This document shows, one piece after another, positions 8,535 through 17,682 of a DNA stretch of 64,000 bases. Made by a program: the position numbers and the translations under genes. Each line of letters opens with the position of its first letter. Position 1 is the stretch's first letter. The notes under the pieces were generated by a model. That model saw only the letters and a program-made list of their open reading frames with translations. It was not told where the DNA came from and did not search any database. The stretch is from JAXLYX01 sp046351215 (GTDB taxonomy: Bacteria; Myxococcota_A; Polyangia; Polyangiales; Houyiibacteriaceae), in contig JAXLYX010000005.1 of NCBI GenBank assembly GCA_046351215.1, positions 372,001-436,000 on the forward strand, in the 5' to 3' direction.

Positions 8535-11105
8535 ATGAGACCAATCGCCGGTGCATGGCTCGCAGTCGTGCTCACAGCGACGGGCTGCGCCCATTCGGGC
8601 GCGTCGTCGGGCGCACGCACGCTTCCGGAGACCGGGAGCGGAGCGGCCGTCGTTCCGAGCCCGAGCCTCCTCGATCCGACCTCGCCGGCGCCCGCGAGCC
8701 CGACGAGGAGCCTCGACGCCGCGGAGCCGCCGGCGCCGGCGGCGGTCTTCCCTTCCGCCCATCGCGCCACGATCGCGTCGATGGAGCTCGCGGGCTCGGG
8801 CGGCGTCCTCGCGGCCATCGGGAGCGACGGCGCGGTCTCCGTCGTGGACGTCGCGACGGGACGCATCCGGGCGTACGAGCGGCCCTGGCAGCGCTCGCTC
8901 GAGGGCGTGCGCCTCTCCGTCGACGGCACGGGGACGCGCCTCCTCCTCGGCGCCGTTCCGGGCGCGGGCATCGCGCGCACACTCGTCTGGGACCTCGTGG
9001 AGGACCGGATGATCGAGCTCGCCCGCGGCACGGTGGACGAAGCCGGCGCGCTCGAGGTGGCGATCTCGCCCGACGGCCGGGAGGTCGCCTTGATCGTCCC
9101 CGACGCCTCCGGCGAAGAGGAATCCTACGTGATCGCGTTCGTCGACGCGGCGAGCGGCGAGGGGCTCGCGGAGCTCCCACTCGACGGATGGGCCCACGGC
9201 CTCGCGTTCTCGCCCGACGGCTCGAGGCTCCACGCCCATTCCACGGAAACGAATCGACTGTGGGTCGTCGACCGACGTTCGCATCGGGTCCACGCCGAGG
9301 TGAGCGACGTCGCGAGCGGACCGCTCGCGTTCCGACCCGGCGGCGGTCAGATGATCACCCTCGCCGCTGGCGGCGTGCTCGAGGCACGGAGCCCGTCGAC
9401 GGGCGCGCTGCTCGGTCGCTTCGACACGAGGCTCGACGACGGCCCCACGCCCGAGGTGCGGTACGACGAAAGCGGGAGCTGCCTCGTGGCGTACGGCCAG
9501 GGAACCCGCCCGAAGGTCTTCGATGCGCGCACGGGAGCCCTCCTCGGGGAAGCTGCCGAGACGACGAGCGCCGCGCTCGTGACCCCGGGGTGCGAGCGCA
9601 TCGTCGTCTCCACCGAGAACGGCGGCGTCCGTTCGCTGCCGGTCCGTCCGGGCGCGGGGGAGCCGGTCGAGCTGCTCGCGCAGCCCGCGACCTCGACGGA
9701 GGGCTCGGCCGACGTGACCGCCCTGCGCGCGAGCCCCGACGGGCGCGAGCTCGCCATCGCGCGCGGCGCGGATCTCCTTTTCGTCGATGCGCACACCGGT
9801 GCGGTTCGCGCCGAGGTCCGGGGCGGCCGCGGAGAGCAGTCCATCTGGGACGCCGCCGTCGCTCCGGACGGCTCGACGGTCGCGACGACCGGACGCGGCT
9901 ACGTGGACCTCTTCGGTGCTTCGCGCTTCGGTGCGACCGCTTGCGCCGGCCCCTCCGAGCTCCACTTCGATCCCGCCGGCCGCCTCGTCTCGGTCGGCCC
10001 CGCGGGGGCCTGCGTCGACGGGAGGCCCTTCGTCGAAGGGAACGTCGTGGCCGCGACGGAGGACGGTCGGTCCGTGGTCCTCCCCGATCCCGAGCCCTCG
10101 CACGACGACGGCCTCTCGCTCCTCGTGGTGGAGACCTCGAGCGGGAACCGGCACCGTCTCCACGTCCCCGAGCTCCCCGCCTGCGAGCCGGACGGCTTCT
10201 GCCTCGCGCAGGTGAGGATCGCCCCCGACGGGCGCACCGTCGCGGCCGCGTCGCTCTCGGAAGGGAGGCTCTTCCTGCTCGACGTCCGCACCGGCCGGAA
10301 GCTCGCGTCGCAGCGGGTCGTGGAAGGAACGGTCGGCGCCTTCGCGGCGGACGCCTCCTCGTTCTTCGCCCGGGCGCCCGGTGCGCTGGTCTCGATCCCG
10401 CTGCCGCGCGGACGGGCTCGCACGATCCTCCCGCTCGCCGACGACGAGGTCGTCGCCTTCACGGGCTCGACCGTCCGCGCCTACCTCGTGATCCATGGCG
10501 AGCAGAGCCGGATCGTGGCGGTCCCCTCTGGCCGAGAGGCGGTCTCGGTGCCCGAGGGAGCCGACGTGCCCACGCGCGTGGATGCGACGGCGGCCCCCGC
10601 GGTCTTCGCCACGAGCCCCCCGTCGGGCGCGCCCTTCGCCCTCGTCCTCGCGGACACGGGCGCCACCGTGCCGATGCCCGGCCGCCTGCTCGCCGTCTCC
10701 GCCGACGGCCGCCTCGTGGCCACCGTCGAGCACGGTCGCTTGCACGTCCACGGAGGCGCCGAGCCGCTCGACGGACCCGGCCGCGATCTCGGGCCCGTGC
10801 GGCTCGCCGAGCGCGCGCTCTTCTCGGCGGACGGTCGCGCGCTCGTCCTGCTCGAGAGCACCTACGTCGTCCGCGTCTCCCTCGCCGACGGAGCCCGCAC
10901 CACCTTCCGCACGATGCGCTCGTTCGAGGGCAGCGCGAGCGTCGCCTACGATACGAGCGGGCGCGTCCGGGCCTCGGAAGGGGCCCTTCCGGGCCTCGTC
11001 TTCCGCGGCCCGGGCCCCCTCCCGACGGCGCCCCTCGAGCCCCTCGAGCCCGGCTCGCCGCGGCTCGTTCCCTCGCTCCTGTCCCCGTCACCGGCCTCGC
11101 CCTAG
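8535..11105 (+). CDS. WD40/beta-propeller-like lipoprotein
   Basis: Predicted 856-aa lipoprotein. The signal peptide ends in LTATGC with the lipidation cysteine at residue 18, followed by a Pro/Ala/Ser-rich linker (about 20-75). The rest is a repetitive beta-rich region of blade-like units containing phrases such as ISPDGREVAL, FSPDGSRLHA and IAPDGRTVAA, typical of WD40/YVTN propellers. It is probably anchored in the outer or inner membrane facing the periplasm and would serve as a protein-interaction scaffold. No catalytic motif was seen. The ATG at 8535 is chosen because it opens the lipoprotein signal. It is followed 24 bases later by a GGDEF gene, possibly co-transcribed. Confidence 0.75.
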   Translation: MRPIAGAWLAVVLTATGCAHSGASSGARTLPETGSGAAVVPSPSLLDPTSPAPASPTRSLDAAEPPAPAAVFPSAHRATIASMELAGSGGVLAAIGSDGAVSVVDVATGRIRAYERPWQRSLEGVRLSVDGTGTRLLLGAVPGAGIARTLVWDLVEDRMIELARGTVDEAGALEVAISPDGREVALIVPDASGEEESYVIAFVDAASGEGLAELPLDGWAHGLAFSPDGSRLHAHSTETNRLWVVDRRSHRVHAEVSDVASGPLAFRPGGGQMITLAAGGVLEARSPSTGALLGRFDTRLDDGPTPEVRYDESGSCLVAYGQGTRPKVFDARTGALLGEAAETTSAALVTPGCERIVVSTENGGVRSLPVRPGAGEPVELLAQPATSTEGSADVTALRASPDGRELAIARGADLLFVDAHTGAVRAEVRGGRGEQSIWDAAVAPDGSTVATTGRGYVDLFGASRFGATACAGPSELHFDPAGRLVSVGPAGACVDGRPFVEGNVVAATEDGRSVVLPDPEPSHDDGLSLLVVETSSGNRHRLHVPELPACEPDGFCLAQVRIAPDGRTVAAASLSEGRLFLLDVRTGRKLASQRVVEGTVGAFAADASSFFARAPGALVSIPLPRGRARTILPLADDEVVAFTGSTVRAYLVIHGEQSRIVAVPSGREAVSVPEGADVPTRVDATAAPAVFATSPPSGAPFALVLADTGATVPMPGRLLAVSADGRLVATVEHGRLHVHGGAEPLDGPGRDLGPVRLAERALFSADGRALVLLESTYVVRVSLADGARTTFRTMRSFEGSASVAYDTSGRVRASEGALPGLVFRGPGPLPTAPLEPLEPGSPRLVPSLLSPSPASP

Positions 11106-11129
11106 GATCCCTGGAAGTCCGTCGCTCCC

Positions 11130-12950
11130 ATGCCCGCCACGCGTGAATCCCGACTGCTCGCCGAGATCTTCCTGGCGCTCGCCGACGTCGCGCGAGCCCT
11201 GGTCGTCGCGTACGACGAGGTGCCGCCCGAGTCGGCGCTGACGCCGCATCGCCAGGACTTCGCCCGGGGACGCTCCGCGGCGGAAGGGCTGAAGGAGCTC
11301 GTGCGTCGCGAGCACGACAAGGTCCATCGCGCCCTCGAGGCGCACACGCTCACGGAGCTCGACGTCTCGCGCGTGCGTCACGACGTCCGTGGGCAGATCC
11401 ACGCGGTGAAGGGCTACGCCGAGATGGTGCTCGAGGAGATGCGCGACGACGGCGCGCCTTCGATCCATCTGCAGGCCTCGCTCGCGCGCATCGTCGACAC
11501 GGCGATGCGCGCGCTGCCGCACGTCGATCGGCTCCACTTCCCGAGCCTCGTGCCCGCCGATCCCGACGAGCCCTCGTCCGAGCGCATCAGCCACGAGCTG
11601 ATCCAGGCGGCCTACGATCCGGACGTGAGGTACGAGCCCCGGTACCAGGGATGCCGTGTGCTCCTCATCGACGACAGCGACGCGAACCGCGACATCCTCT
11701 CGCGGAGGCTGCGCCGCGCGGGCCTCGTCGTCGAGACGGCCGCGACCGGAGAGGAGGGGCTCGCGATCGCCTCGCGCGAGCCCGTGCAGCTCGTGCTCTG
11801 CGACGTGCTCATGCCGGGCATGGACGGCTACGAGGTGCTCCACCGATTGAAGTCGGATCCGGCGCTGCACGACATCCCCGTCCTGATGATCAGCGCGCTC
11901 CGCAAAGAGGAGACGATCGTGCGCTGCATCGAGGCCGGCGCGGACGACTACCTGCCGACGCCCCTCCGCGCCACGATCCTGCACGCCCGCATCAAGGCCT
12001 GCCTCAACCGGAAGCTCTTGGCGGACCAGGATCGGGAGCACGCGGAGGCGCTCGCCGAAGCCCGCGAGGAGCTCGTCTCGGCCATCGAGAGCATCTCGGA
12101 CGGCTTCGCGATCTGGGGCAGCGACGGCCGCCTGCGGACCTGCAACCAGGCCTTCCTCCGCACGTATCCCGCGGCCACGGAGACCCTTCGCGCCGAGGGC
12201 ACCGTGGAGTCCTTCCTGCGCGCGCTCCTCCCCGACACGTTGGTCGCGCCCGGGGAGCCTGGCCCGATCGTCGAGCCCGAGGAGCGGCTGCGCCAGGCGA
12301 TGGCTCGCCACACCGCGCCCGGTCCCCACGTCGCGAGGCTGAAGGACGGTCGCTGGATCGAGGTCACGAACCACTTCACGGCGCACGACGCCGTCGTCTC
12401 GGTCCACAAGGACGTGACGAGCCGGAAGAGGGACGAGGAGCGCCTCAAGTACCTCGCGATGCACGACCCGCTGACGGGCCTCGCGAACCGCTCCGCGTTC
12501 GATCGTCGGCTCGACGAGGCGGTCGCGGAGGAGCGCACGTTCGCCCTGCTCTTCGTGGACCTCGATCGCTTCAAGGACGTCAACGACACCCTCGGCCACG
12601 ACGCCGGCGACCGCCTGCTGCTCCGGATCGCGGAGGCCATCCGCAACGCCGTGCGCACGGGCGACCTCGTCGCGCGCGTCGGTGGCGACGAGTTCGCGAT
12701 CCTCCTGCTCGAGTCGACGGGCGCGGAGAACGTGCCGCTCGTGGCGGACCGCATCCTGCAGGCGATCGGCGACTCCTACGAGGAGGCGGGCAAGGTGGTG
12801 CGCTACGGCGCCACGATCGGCATCGCGCTCCATCCGGAGCACTCGGGGACGCCGGCCTCGGCCGACCTCCTGCTCCAACACGCCGACGTCGCGATGTACG
12901 CGGCGAAGCGTGCCGGGCGCGGACGCTTCGCCTACTACGGCGCGAGCTGA
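11130..12950 (+). CDS. diguanylate cyclase with DHp-like, receiver, PAS-like and GGDEF domains
   Basis: Soluble 606-aa signalling protein predicted to make cyclic di-GMP. A helical segment RHDVRGQIHAVKGYAEMV around H84 resembles the dimerisation/phospho-acceptor helix of histidine kinases, but no ATPase domain follows. A receiver domain spans about 174-295, with the acidic pair IDDS and phospho-acceptor in LCDVLMPGMDG. A PAS-like segment lies about 310-420 and a GGDEF domain about 440-600. The active site reads GGDEF (518-522) and an RTGD inhibitory-site motif sits five residues upstream, so catalysis and product inhibition should both be intact. No transmembrane segment is present. It is convergent with the following enoyl-CoA hydratase gene. 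Confidence 0.9.
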   Translation: MPATRESRLLAEIFLALADVARALVVAYDEVPPESALTPHRQDFARGRSAAEGLKELVRREHDKVHRALEAHTLTELDVSRVRHDVRGQIHAVKGYAEMVLEEMRDDGAPSIHLQASLARIVDTAMRALPHVDRLHFPSLVPADPDEPSSERISHELIQAAYDPDVRYEPRYQGCRVLLIDDSDANRDILSRRLRRAGLVVETAATGEEGLAIASREPVQLVLCDVLMPGMDGYEVLHRLKSDPALHDIPVLMISALRKEETIVRCIEAGADDYLPTPLRATILHARIKACLNRKLLADQDREHAEALAEAREELVSAIESISDGFAIWGSDGRLRTCNQAFLRTYPAATETLRAEGTVESFLRALLPDTLVAPGEPGPIVEPEERLRQAMARHTAPGPHVARLKDGRWIEVTNHFTAHDAVVSVHKDVTSRKRDEERLKYLAMHDPLTGLANRSAFDRRLDEAVAEERTFALLFVDLDRFKDVNDTLGHDAGDRLLLRIAEAIRNAVRTGDLVARVGGDEFAILLLESTGAENVPLVADRILQAIGDSYEEAGKVVRYGATIGIALHPEHSGTPASADLLLQHADVAMYAAKRAGRGRFAYYGAS

Positions 12951-12960
12951 GGGGACCCGA

Positions 12961-12980
12961 CCCGGCCTGTCGCCGCCGGG
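12961..12980. terminator. possible weak bidirectional terminator hairpin
   Basis: A 6-bp inverted repeat (CCCGGC ... GCCGGG) with an 8-base loop lies in the 41-base gap between two convergent genes. There is no T-run on either side, so factor-independent termination is uncertain. Confidence 0.25.
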
Positions 12981-12991
12981 CCCTCGGGCGC

Positions 12992-13777
12992 TCAGCCCTT
13001 CCGGAGCTTCGCGAAGTCGGGCTTGCGCTTCTCGAAGAACGCGGAGATCGCCTCGTTCACCTCGGGCGTACCGAGGAGGCTCGCGAAGGTCGTCGCCTCG
13101 AGATCCATGTGCTCCTTCATCGCGGCCCATTGATGCGTCCGCAGGAGCTCCTTGGTCTTGCGGATCGCGGTCGGCGACTTCTCGAGCAGCTTCCCGGCCT
13201 GGGCGCGCGCGACCGAGAGGACCTGATCGGCGGGCACCGCCTGGTTCACGAGGCCGAGCTCGCGCGCGACGCCCACGTCGAACATCTCGCCGAAGTAGAG
13301 GACCTCGGCCGCCCGGCGGTGTCCGAGCATGCGAGGGAGGACGAAGCTCGAGGCCGCCTCGGGGACGAGGGCGAGGTTCGTGAAGGGCATGGAGAAGCGC
13401 GTGTTCTCGGCCGCGTACACGAGGTCGCAGTGGAAGAGCATCGTCGTGCCGACGCCCACGGCGACTCCGTCGACGGCGGCGACGATCGGCTTCGGGAAGC
13501 CCGCGATCGTCGAGATGAACTGGAACACCGTGCTCTCGGGACCCTTCGGCGGATTCTCGAGGAAGTCCTTGAGGTCGTTCCCGCTCGTGAAGTTGCCGCC
13601 CTCGCCGCGGAGCAGCACGACGAGCACCGAGTCGTCCGCCGCCGCCTCGTCGAGGGCCGCCTTCAGGGCCGCGTACATCGCGACGGAGAGGGCGTTCTTC
13701 GTCTTCGGGCGGTTCATCGCGATCTCGAGCAGGGCTCCGTCTCGGGACACGCGGACTTCGTCGATCGGCTGGCTCAT
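12992..13777 (-). CDS. enoyl-CoA hydratase/isomerase family protein
   Basis: Crotonase-fold enzyme of 261 aa, expected to hydrate or isomerise an acyl-CoA in the cytoplasm. Visible landmarks are the oxyanion-hole segment FTSGNDLKDF, the second oxyanion segment AVDGVAVGVGTTMLFHCDL, and a catalytic-type Glu in ALVPEAASS. The Glu144 position of classical hydratases is less clear, so isomerase activity is possible. The ATG at 13777 opens MSQPIDEVRVSRDG and is preceded by a GGAGA ribosome site. A TGCTAG hexamer lies about 24 bases upstream. It is not grouped with other beta-oxidation genes; neighbours are unrelated signalling and lipoprotein genes. Confidence 0.88.
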   Translation of the reverse strand: MSQPIDEVRVSRDGALLEIAMNRPKTKNALSVAMYAALKAALDEAAADDSVLVVLLRGEGGNFTSGNDLKDFLENPPKGPESTVFQFISTIAGFPKPIVAAVDGVAVGVGTTMLFHCDLVYAAENTRFSMPFTNLALVPEAASSFVLPRMLGHRRAAEVLYFGEMFDVGVARELGLVNQAVPADQVLSVARAQAGKLLEKSPTAIRKTKELLRTHQWAAMKEHMDLEATTFASLLGTPEVNEAISAFFEKRKPDFAKLRKG

Positions 13778-13915
13778 GGGATTCTCCGGCTGGGGGTGGC
13801 CTAGCACGCCCCGTCGCGTGGCGGAGCCGCTGGGCTCGCCCACCGTCCGGAAATCGGGACTTTTCGTGACTACTCGGTCACCATACCATTCCTCGGCCCC
13901 AGGGAACCCAAGCCC

Positions 13916-15994
13916 ATGCCCTTCCCTCGCCCCACCTCTTCCTTCGTGCTCGGACTGCTCCTCCTCCTCGTCGGCTGCGACGACGGGAGCCGTCCCCCAT
14001 CGACGGTGGTGGGACGCTTCGATCCCACGCTCGCGACGGGGGCGACCTCCGCGGAACGCTGGCTCGCGTTCCCGTTCCCGTCGGACTTCCGACGCGACGC
14101 CGCGGGCCACCCGGTCTTCTCCGACTTCCCGAATCCGGCGGGCCTCCCCCTGCTCGACACCTACCTCGCGACGGCGAGCACGACGCTCGACGGCTTCTCG
14201 GCGCAGGCCCCGGTCTACTTCGCCTTCGAGGGCGCCCTCGACCCGGCCTCGCTTCCCGCCTCGCCGGAGGCCTATCTCGACGACGCGGCGCCCCTCGCGA
14301 TCGTCGACGTGACGCCGGGCTCGCCGGAGGCGGGGAGGCGGAGGCCGCTCCGCGCGCGCACGTACGCGATCCCCGAGGGCGTCGAGACCACCTACGTCTC
14401 GCGGTACACGTTGGCGATGGGGCCCGCGTTCGGCTTCCCGCTCCGCGAGCACACGACCTACGCGGCCTACGTCCTCGACGACGTGCGCGCGCTCGACGGC
14501 AGCACGCCGGCGGCGCATCCGCTCCTCGCGGCCCTCGTGTCGGGCGCCGCGAAGGCGCCTCGGGTGGAGCCCCCGATCGACGATGCGACGTACGCGCGCC
14601 TGCTCGACGTCTACGCGCCGCTCCGCGTCCACCTCGCCGAGATCGGCCTCGACCCGCGGAGGCTCGTCGCGGCCACCGTCTTCACGACCCAGACCATCAC
14701 CCGCGATCTCGCCGCGGTGCACGCGCAGGTGGCGAACGATCTGCCGGCCCCGCCGCTCGCAGCGAACGCCTTCCTCGCGATCGGCTCGGGCGGCTCGTAC
14801 TCGACGCCCCAATCCTACCGCTGGAACGCGACCGAGACCGTCACCTACCGACTGATGGAAGGTCGCTACGTGGCTCCGAGCTACCAGGAGGGCGCGCTCC
14901 CCTACCAGGACTCGGGAGGAGCGCTCCACTTCGTCGACGGAGTGCCCACGAAGACCGGAGACGAGACGATCCGCTTCGTCCTCTCGATCCCCGATGCCCC
15001 ACCCGATCCCTCGCTCGGCTGCTACCCGATCGTCGAATACGCCCACGGCACCGGCGGCAGCGCCTACAGCATGCAAGCCGATCGGACGGCGGCACGGCTC
15101 GCCGCACGCGGCCTCGCGGGCATCTCGATCGACCAGCCGATGCACGGGCTACGCGCCCAGGGGCTCTCCTTCGACGTCGAGTTCCTGAGCTTCAACTTCG
15201 GCAATCCCGACGCGTTCCGTTCGAACTTCCGCCAGGCCGCGATCGACACGTTCTCGCTCACGCGCTTCGTGCGCGAGTCGCTCGTCGTGCCGGCTACGGT
15301 GAGCCCGACCGGCCAGGAGATCCGCTTCTGCCCGGATCGGGTCGCCTTCTTCGGCCACTCGCACGGAGGCCTCTCGGGCGCCCTCGCGGCCCCCTTCGAG
15401 TCGTCGATCGACGCCTTCCTCCTCTCGGGAGCCGGCGGCGCGTTCTCGATCACGATGATGGACCGCAAGGACTACGTGGACTTCGCGGGGCTCATCGCGA
15501 ACGCGTTCCGCATCCCCGACACCGACGAGCCCCTCTCGCTCGAGCATCCCGTCCTGATGGTCTTCCAGACGCTCGCCGACGTCTCCGACCCGATCCACTA
15601 CGCGCCGTACTGGAATCGGCTCCCGGGCACGCGACCGAGCCCCGCGAGCGTCCTCCTGACGTCCGGCGAGCACGACGCCGCGACGCCGTATCGGACCGCG
15701 ATCGTGCTCGCCGCCTCGGGCGGCCTCCCCGTGACGAAGCCGGTCGTGGTCGACGCCCCCGAGCTCGCCTGGGCCGGGCTCGTTCCGGTGGACACGCCGC
15801 TCTCCGGCAACGCGAACGGACGCACGCTCGGCTTCCTCCAGTGGACGAACGACATCGCCCTGCCGGACTACGACACGCACTTCGTGATCTTCCACCGCCC
15901 CGAGGCGATCGACGCGGGCCATCACTTCCTCGAGACCGCGACGAAGTCGCTCCTTCCCGAGATCCGGCGCGATCCTTCGTCGACCGCGCGCTGA
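13916..15994 (+). CDS. lipoprotein with alpha/beta-hydrolase fold
   Basis: Exported 692-aa lipoprotein. The signal peptide SFVLGLLLLLVGC puts the lipidated cysteine at residue 21. The C-terminal half carries a hydrolase nucleophile elbow GHSHGG with Ser482, preceded by an oxyanion-type segment VEYAHGTGGSAY and followed by a possible His near the end (AGHHFLET). The N-terminal 300 residues are beta-rich and unassigned, with an Ig-like segment that has paralogues in other myxobacteria. A lipase/esterase-like activity at the cell surface is inferred from the fold only; the substrate is unknown. It is convergent with the kinase gene 11 bases away. Confidence 0.75.
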   Translation: MPFPRPTSSFVLGLLLLLVGCDDGSRPPSTVVGRFDPTLATGATSAERWLAFPFPSDFRRDAAGHPVFSDFPNPAGLPLLDTYLATASTTLDGFSAQAPVYFAFEGALDPASLPASPEAYLDDAAPLAIVDVTPGSPEAGRRRPLRARTYAIPEGVETTYVSRYTLAMGPAFGFPLREHTTYAAYVLDDVRALDGSTPAAHPLLAALVSGAAKAPRVEPPIDDATYARLLDVYAPLRVHLAEIGLDPRRLVAATVFTTQTITRDLAAVHAQVANDLPAPPLAANAFLAIGSGGSYSTPQSYRWNATETVTYRLMEGRYVAPSYQEGALPYQDSGGALHFVDGVPTKTGDETIRFVLSIPDAPPDPSLGCYPIVEYAHGTGGSAYSMQADRTAARLAARGLAGISIDQPMHGLRAQGLSFDVEFLSFNFGNPDAFRSNFRQAAIDTFSLTRFVRESLVVPATVSPTGQEIRFCPDRVAFFGHSHGGLSGALAAPFESSIDAFLLSGAGGAFSITMMDRKDYVDFAGLIANAFRIPDTDEPLSLEHPVLMVFQTLADVSDPIHYAPYWNRLPGTRPSPASVLLTSGEHDAATPYRTAIVLAASGGLPVTKPVVVDAPELAWAGLVPVDTPLSGNANGRTLGFLQWTNDIALPDYDTHFVIFHRPEAIDAGHHFLETATKSLLPEIRRDPSSTAR

Positions 15995-16005
15995 GGGGAG
16001 CGCGA

Positions 16006-17628
16006 TCAGCGCTTGATGCCCGGGATGTCCTTGCGCGTCGGGCCCGTCGCGACACGCGCCCGCTCCACCTCCCCCGAGCGCGACGGCGGAACGCTGTCGG
16101 GGGCGTGCCTGGACGCGTCGACGTCCACGCAACAGACGAGGGCTTCGACGAAATCGCGCGCGTCCGCGTAGCGGTCGGCGGGATCCTTCTCGAGGCAGCG
16201 GAGGACCACCTCCTCGAGCGAGGCGGGGAGCGATTCGCCCCGGTAGCGACTCGGCCTTCGGGGATGCTCGCCGAGGTGTGCGAGCACGATGGCCATCGCC
16301 TGATCGCTCTCGAACGGGAGCCGGCCCGCGAGCATGAGGTACGTGACGCAGCCGAGGGCGTAGACGTCCGCCGCCGGCGAGGCTTCCGCCCCACGGATGA
16401 CCTCGGGGCTGAGCGTCGAGGGCGTGCCAGCGACGGCGCCGTCGTCCGTGAGCCGTTCACGGCCGAGCGCGGGCTCGGTCGCGATGCCGAAGTCGAGGAG
16501 CTTCAGGAAGTCGGCCTCGCCCCCCGCGGTGGTGACGAAGAGGTTCTCGGGCTTCACGTCGCGGTGCACGATGCCGAGCGAGTGCACCTCGGCGAGGGCG
16601 CGAGCGGCCTGGAGCGCGAAATGCTTCGCGCGCCCCGGCGGGAGCGGTCCCAGGCGCTCGACCAGCTGACCGAGATGCTCCCCGTGGAGGAGCTCCATCG
16701 CGTAGTAGAGGAGCCCGTCGTCCGTCGTGCCGAAGTCGAAGACGCGCACGGTGTTCGGATGCGTGAGGCGCGTCATCGCCTCGACCTCGCGCTCGAAGCG
16801 GCGCGTCGGGATCGCCTGCTCGGGGCCGCTCGGCCGCAGGATCTTGAGGGCGACCTCGCGGCGCAGGCCCTCGTGCCAGGCCGCCCAGACCTCGGCCATC
16901 CCGCCCGAGCCGAGCAGGCGGCGGAGACGGTACTTGCCGATGCTCTTCGATTCGAAGATCTCCCGGCGCATCGTGAAGAGCATGTGGGCGACGCCCGCCA
17001 TGACGCAGCAGAGCGTCGCCACGAGCGCGACGTTCAGGCCGAAGACCGCGAGCGACTTCGTGTCTCGCCATTGGGCGCGGAGAGGAAGCGAGAAGGCGGC
17101 GCCCGCGACCATCGTGGCGACGTAGATCACGACCGGCATCGCCGCGCCGACGAGCGCACGACGGAACGGCATGGGCAGGAAGACGAGCCACACGGGCACG
17201 TAGAGGATCCCGGCCTGGTAGGGGCTCTCGAGCCCCCCCGCGAGCACGGCCGAGCCGGCCATCGAGAGGGTCACGAGGGCGCCGACGAGGAGGTAGATGC
17301 CGAGCACGTCGGTCGAGCTCGGCGGCGGGTCGGAGCGGAGTCGACGGTACGCGACGAAGCCGGCGGGCAGCGGGAGGAGGCGCAGCGCGAGCAGCGGCAG
17401 GAGCGGCGAGAGCCCGAGCACGTTCGAGACGACGAAGTCGAAGAACGCGAAGCAGGGGTAGATGACGAGGAAGAGCGCGGTACCGAAGCGCGCTCGATCG
17501 ATCTGGTACGCGTCCCCGCGGCGCTGCCACTCGGCGCGCGCCGAGGCGACGCGGGGATCGCTCGGGGCGACGCTGATCTGGCGCTCCCTCACGCCTCCGA
17601 GGCCGCGATGTGGTTCCCCTTGCCCCAT
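16006..17628 (-). CDS. membrane Ser/Thr protein kinase with N-terminal membrane domain
   Basis: 540-aa protein kinase of the bacterial PknB-like group. Residues about 50-220 form six or so hydrophobic helices; the kinase domain follows at about 232-500. The glycine loop is GSGGMAEVW (240-248), with the ATP lysine K262 (VALKIL), catalytic HRDVKPEN (355-362) and DFGIA (379-383). All catalytic residues are present. The topology is unusual because myxobacterial kinases normally have the kinase first and the membrane or sensor part last. The membrane part presumably senses or anchors; it matched no family I can name. The start is ATG 17628, with no strong ribosome site. Confidence 0.9.
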   Translation of the reverse strand: MGQGEPHRGLGGVRERQISVAPSDPRVASARAEWQRRGDAYQIDRARFGTALFLVIYPCFAFFDFVVSNVLGLSPLLPLLALRLLPLPAGFVAYRRLRSDPPPSSTDVLGIYLLVGALVTLSMAGSAVLAGGLESPYQAGILYVPVWLVFLPMPFRRALVGAAMPVVIYVATMVAGAAFSLPLRAQWRDTKSLAVFGLNVALVATLCCVMAGVAHMLFTMRREIFESKSIGKYRLRRLLGSGGMAEVWAAWHEGLRREVALKILRPSGPEQAIPTRRFEREVEAMTRLTHPNTVRVFDFGTTDDGLLYYAMELLHGEHLGQLVERLGPLPPGRAKHFALQAARALAEVHSLGIVHRDVKPENLFVTTAGGEADFLKLLDFGIATEPALGRERLTDDGAVAGTPSTLSPEVIRGAEASPAADVYALGCVTYLMLAGRLPFESDQAMAIVLAHLGEHPRRPSRYRGESLPASLEEVVLRCLEKDPADRYADARDFVEALVCCVDVDASRHAPDSVPPSRSGEVERARVATGPTRKDIPGIKR

Positions 17629-17682
17629 CCACGGGAAGCGTACGATGATGTGACCGTGCGGACGACCCCTGAACGGGGTCGG

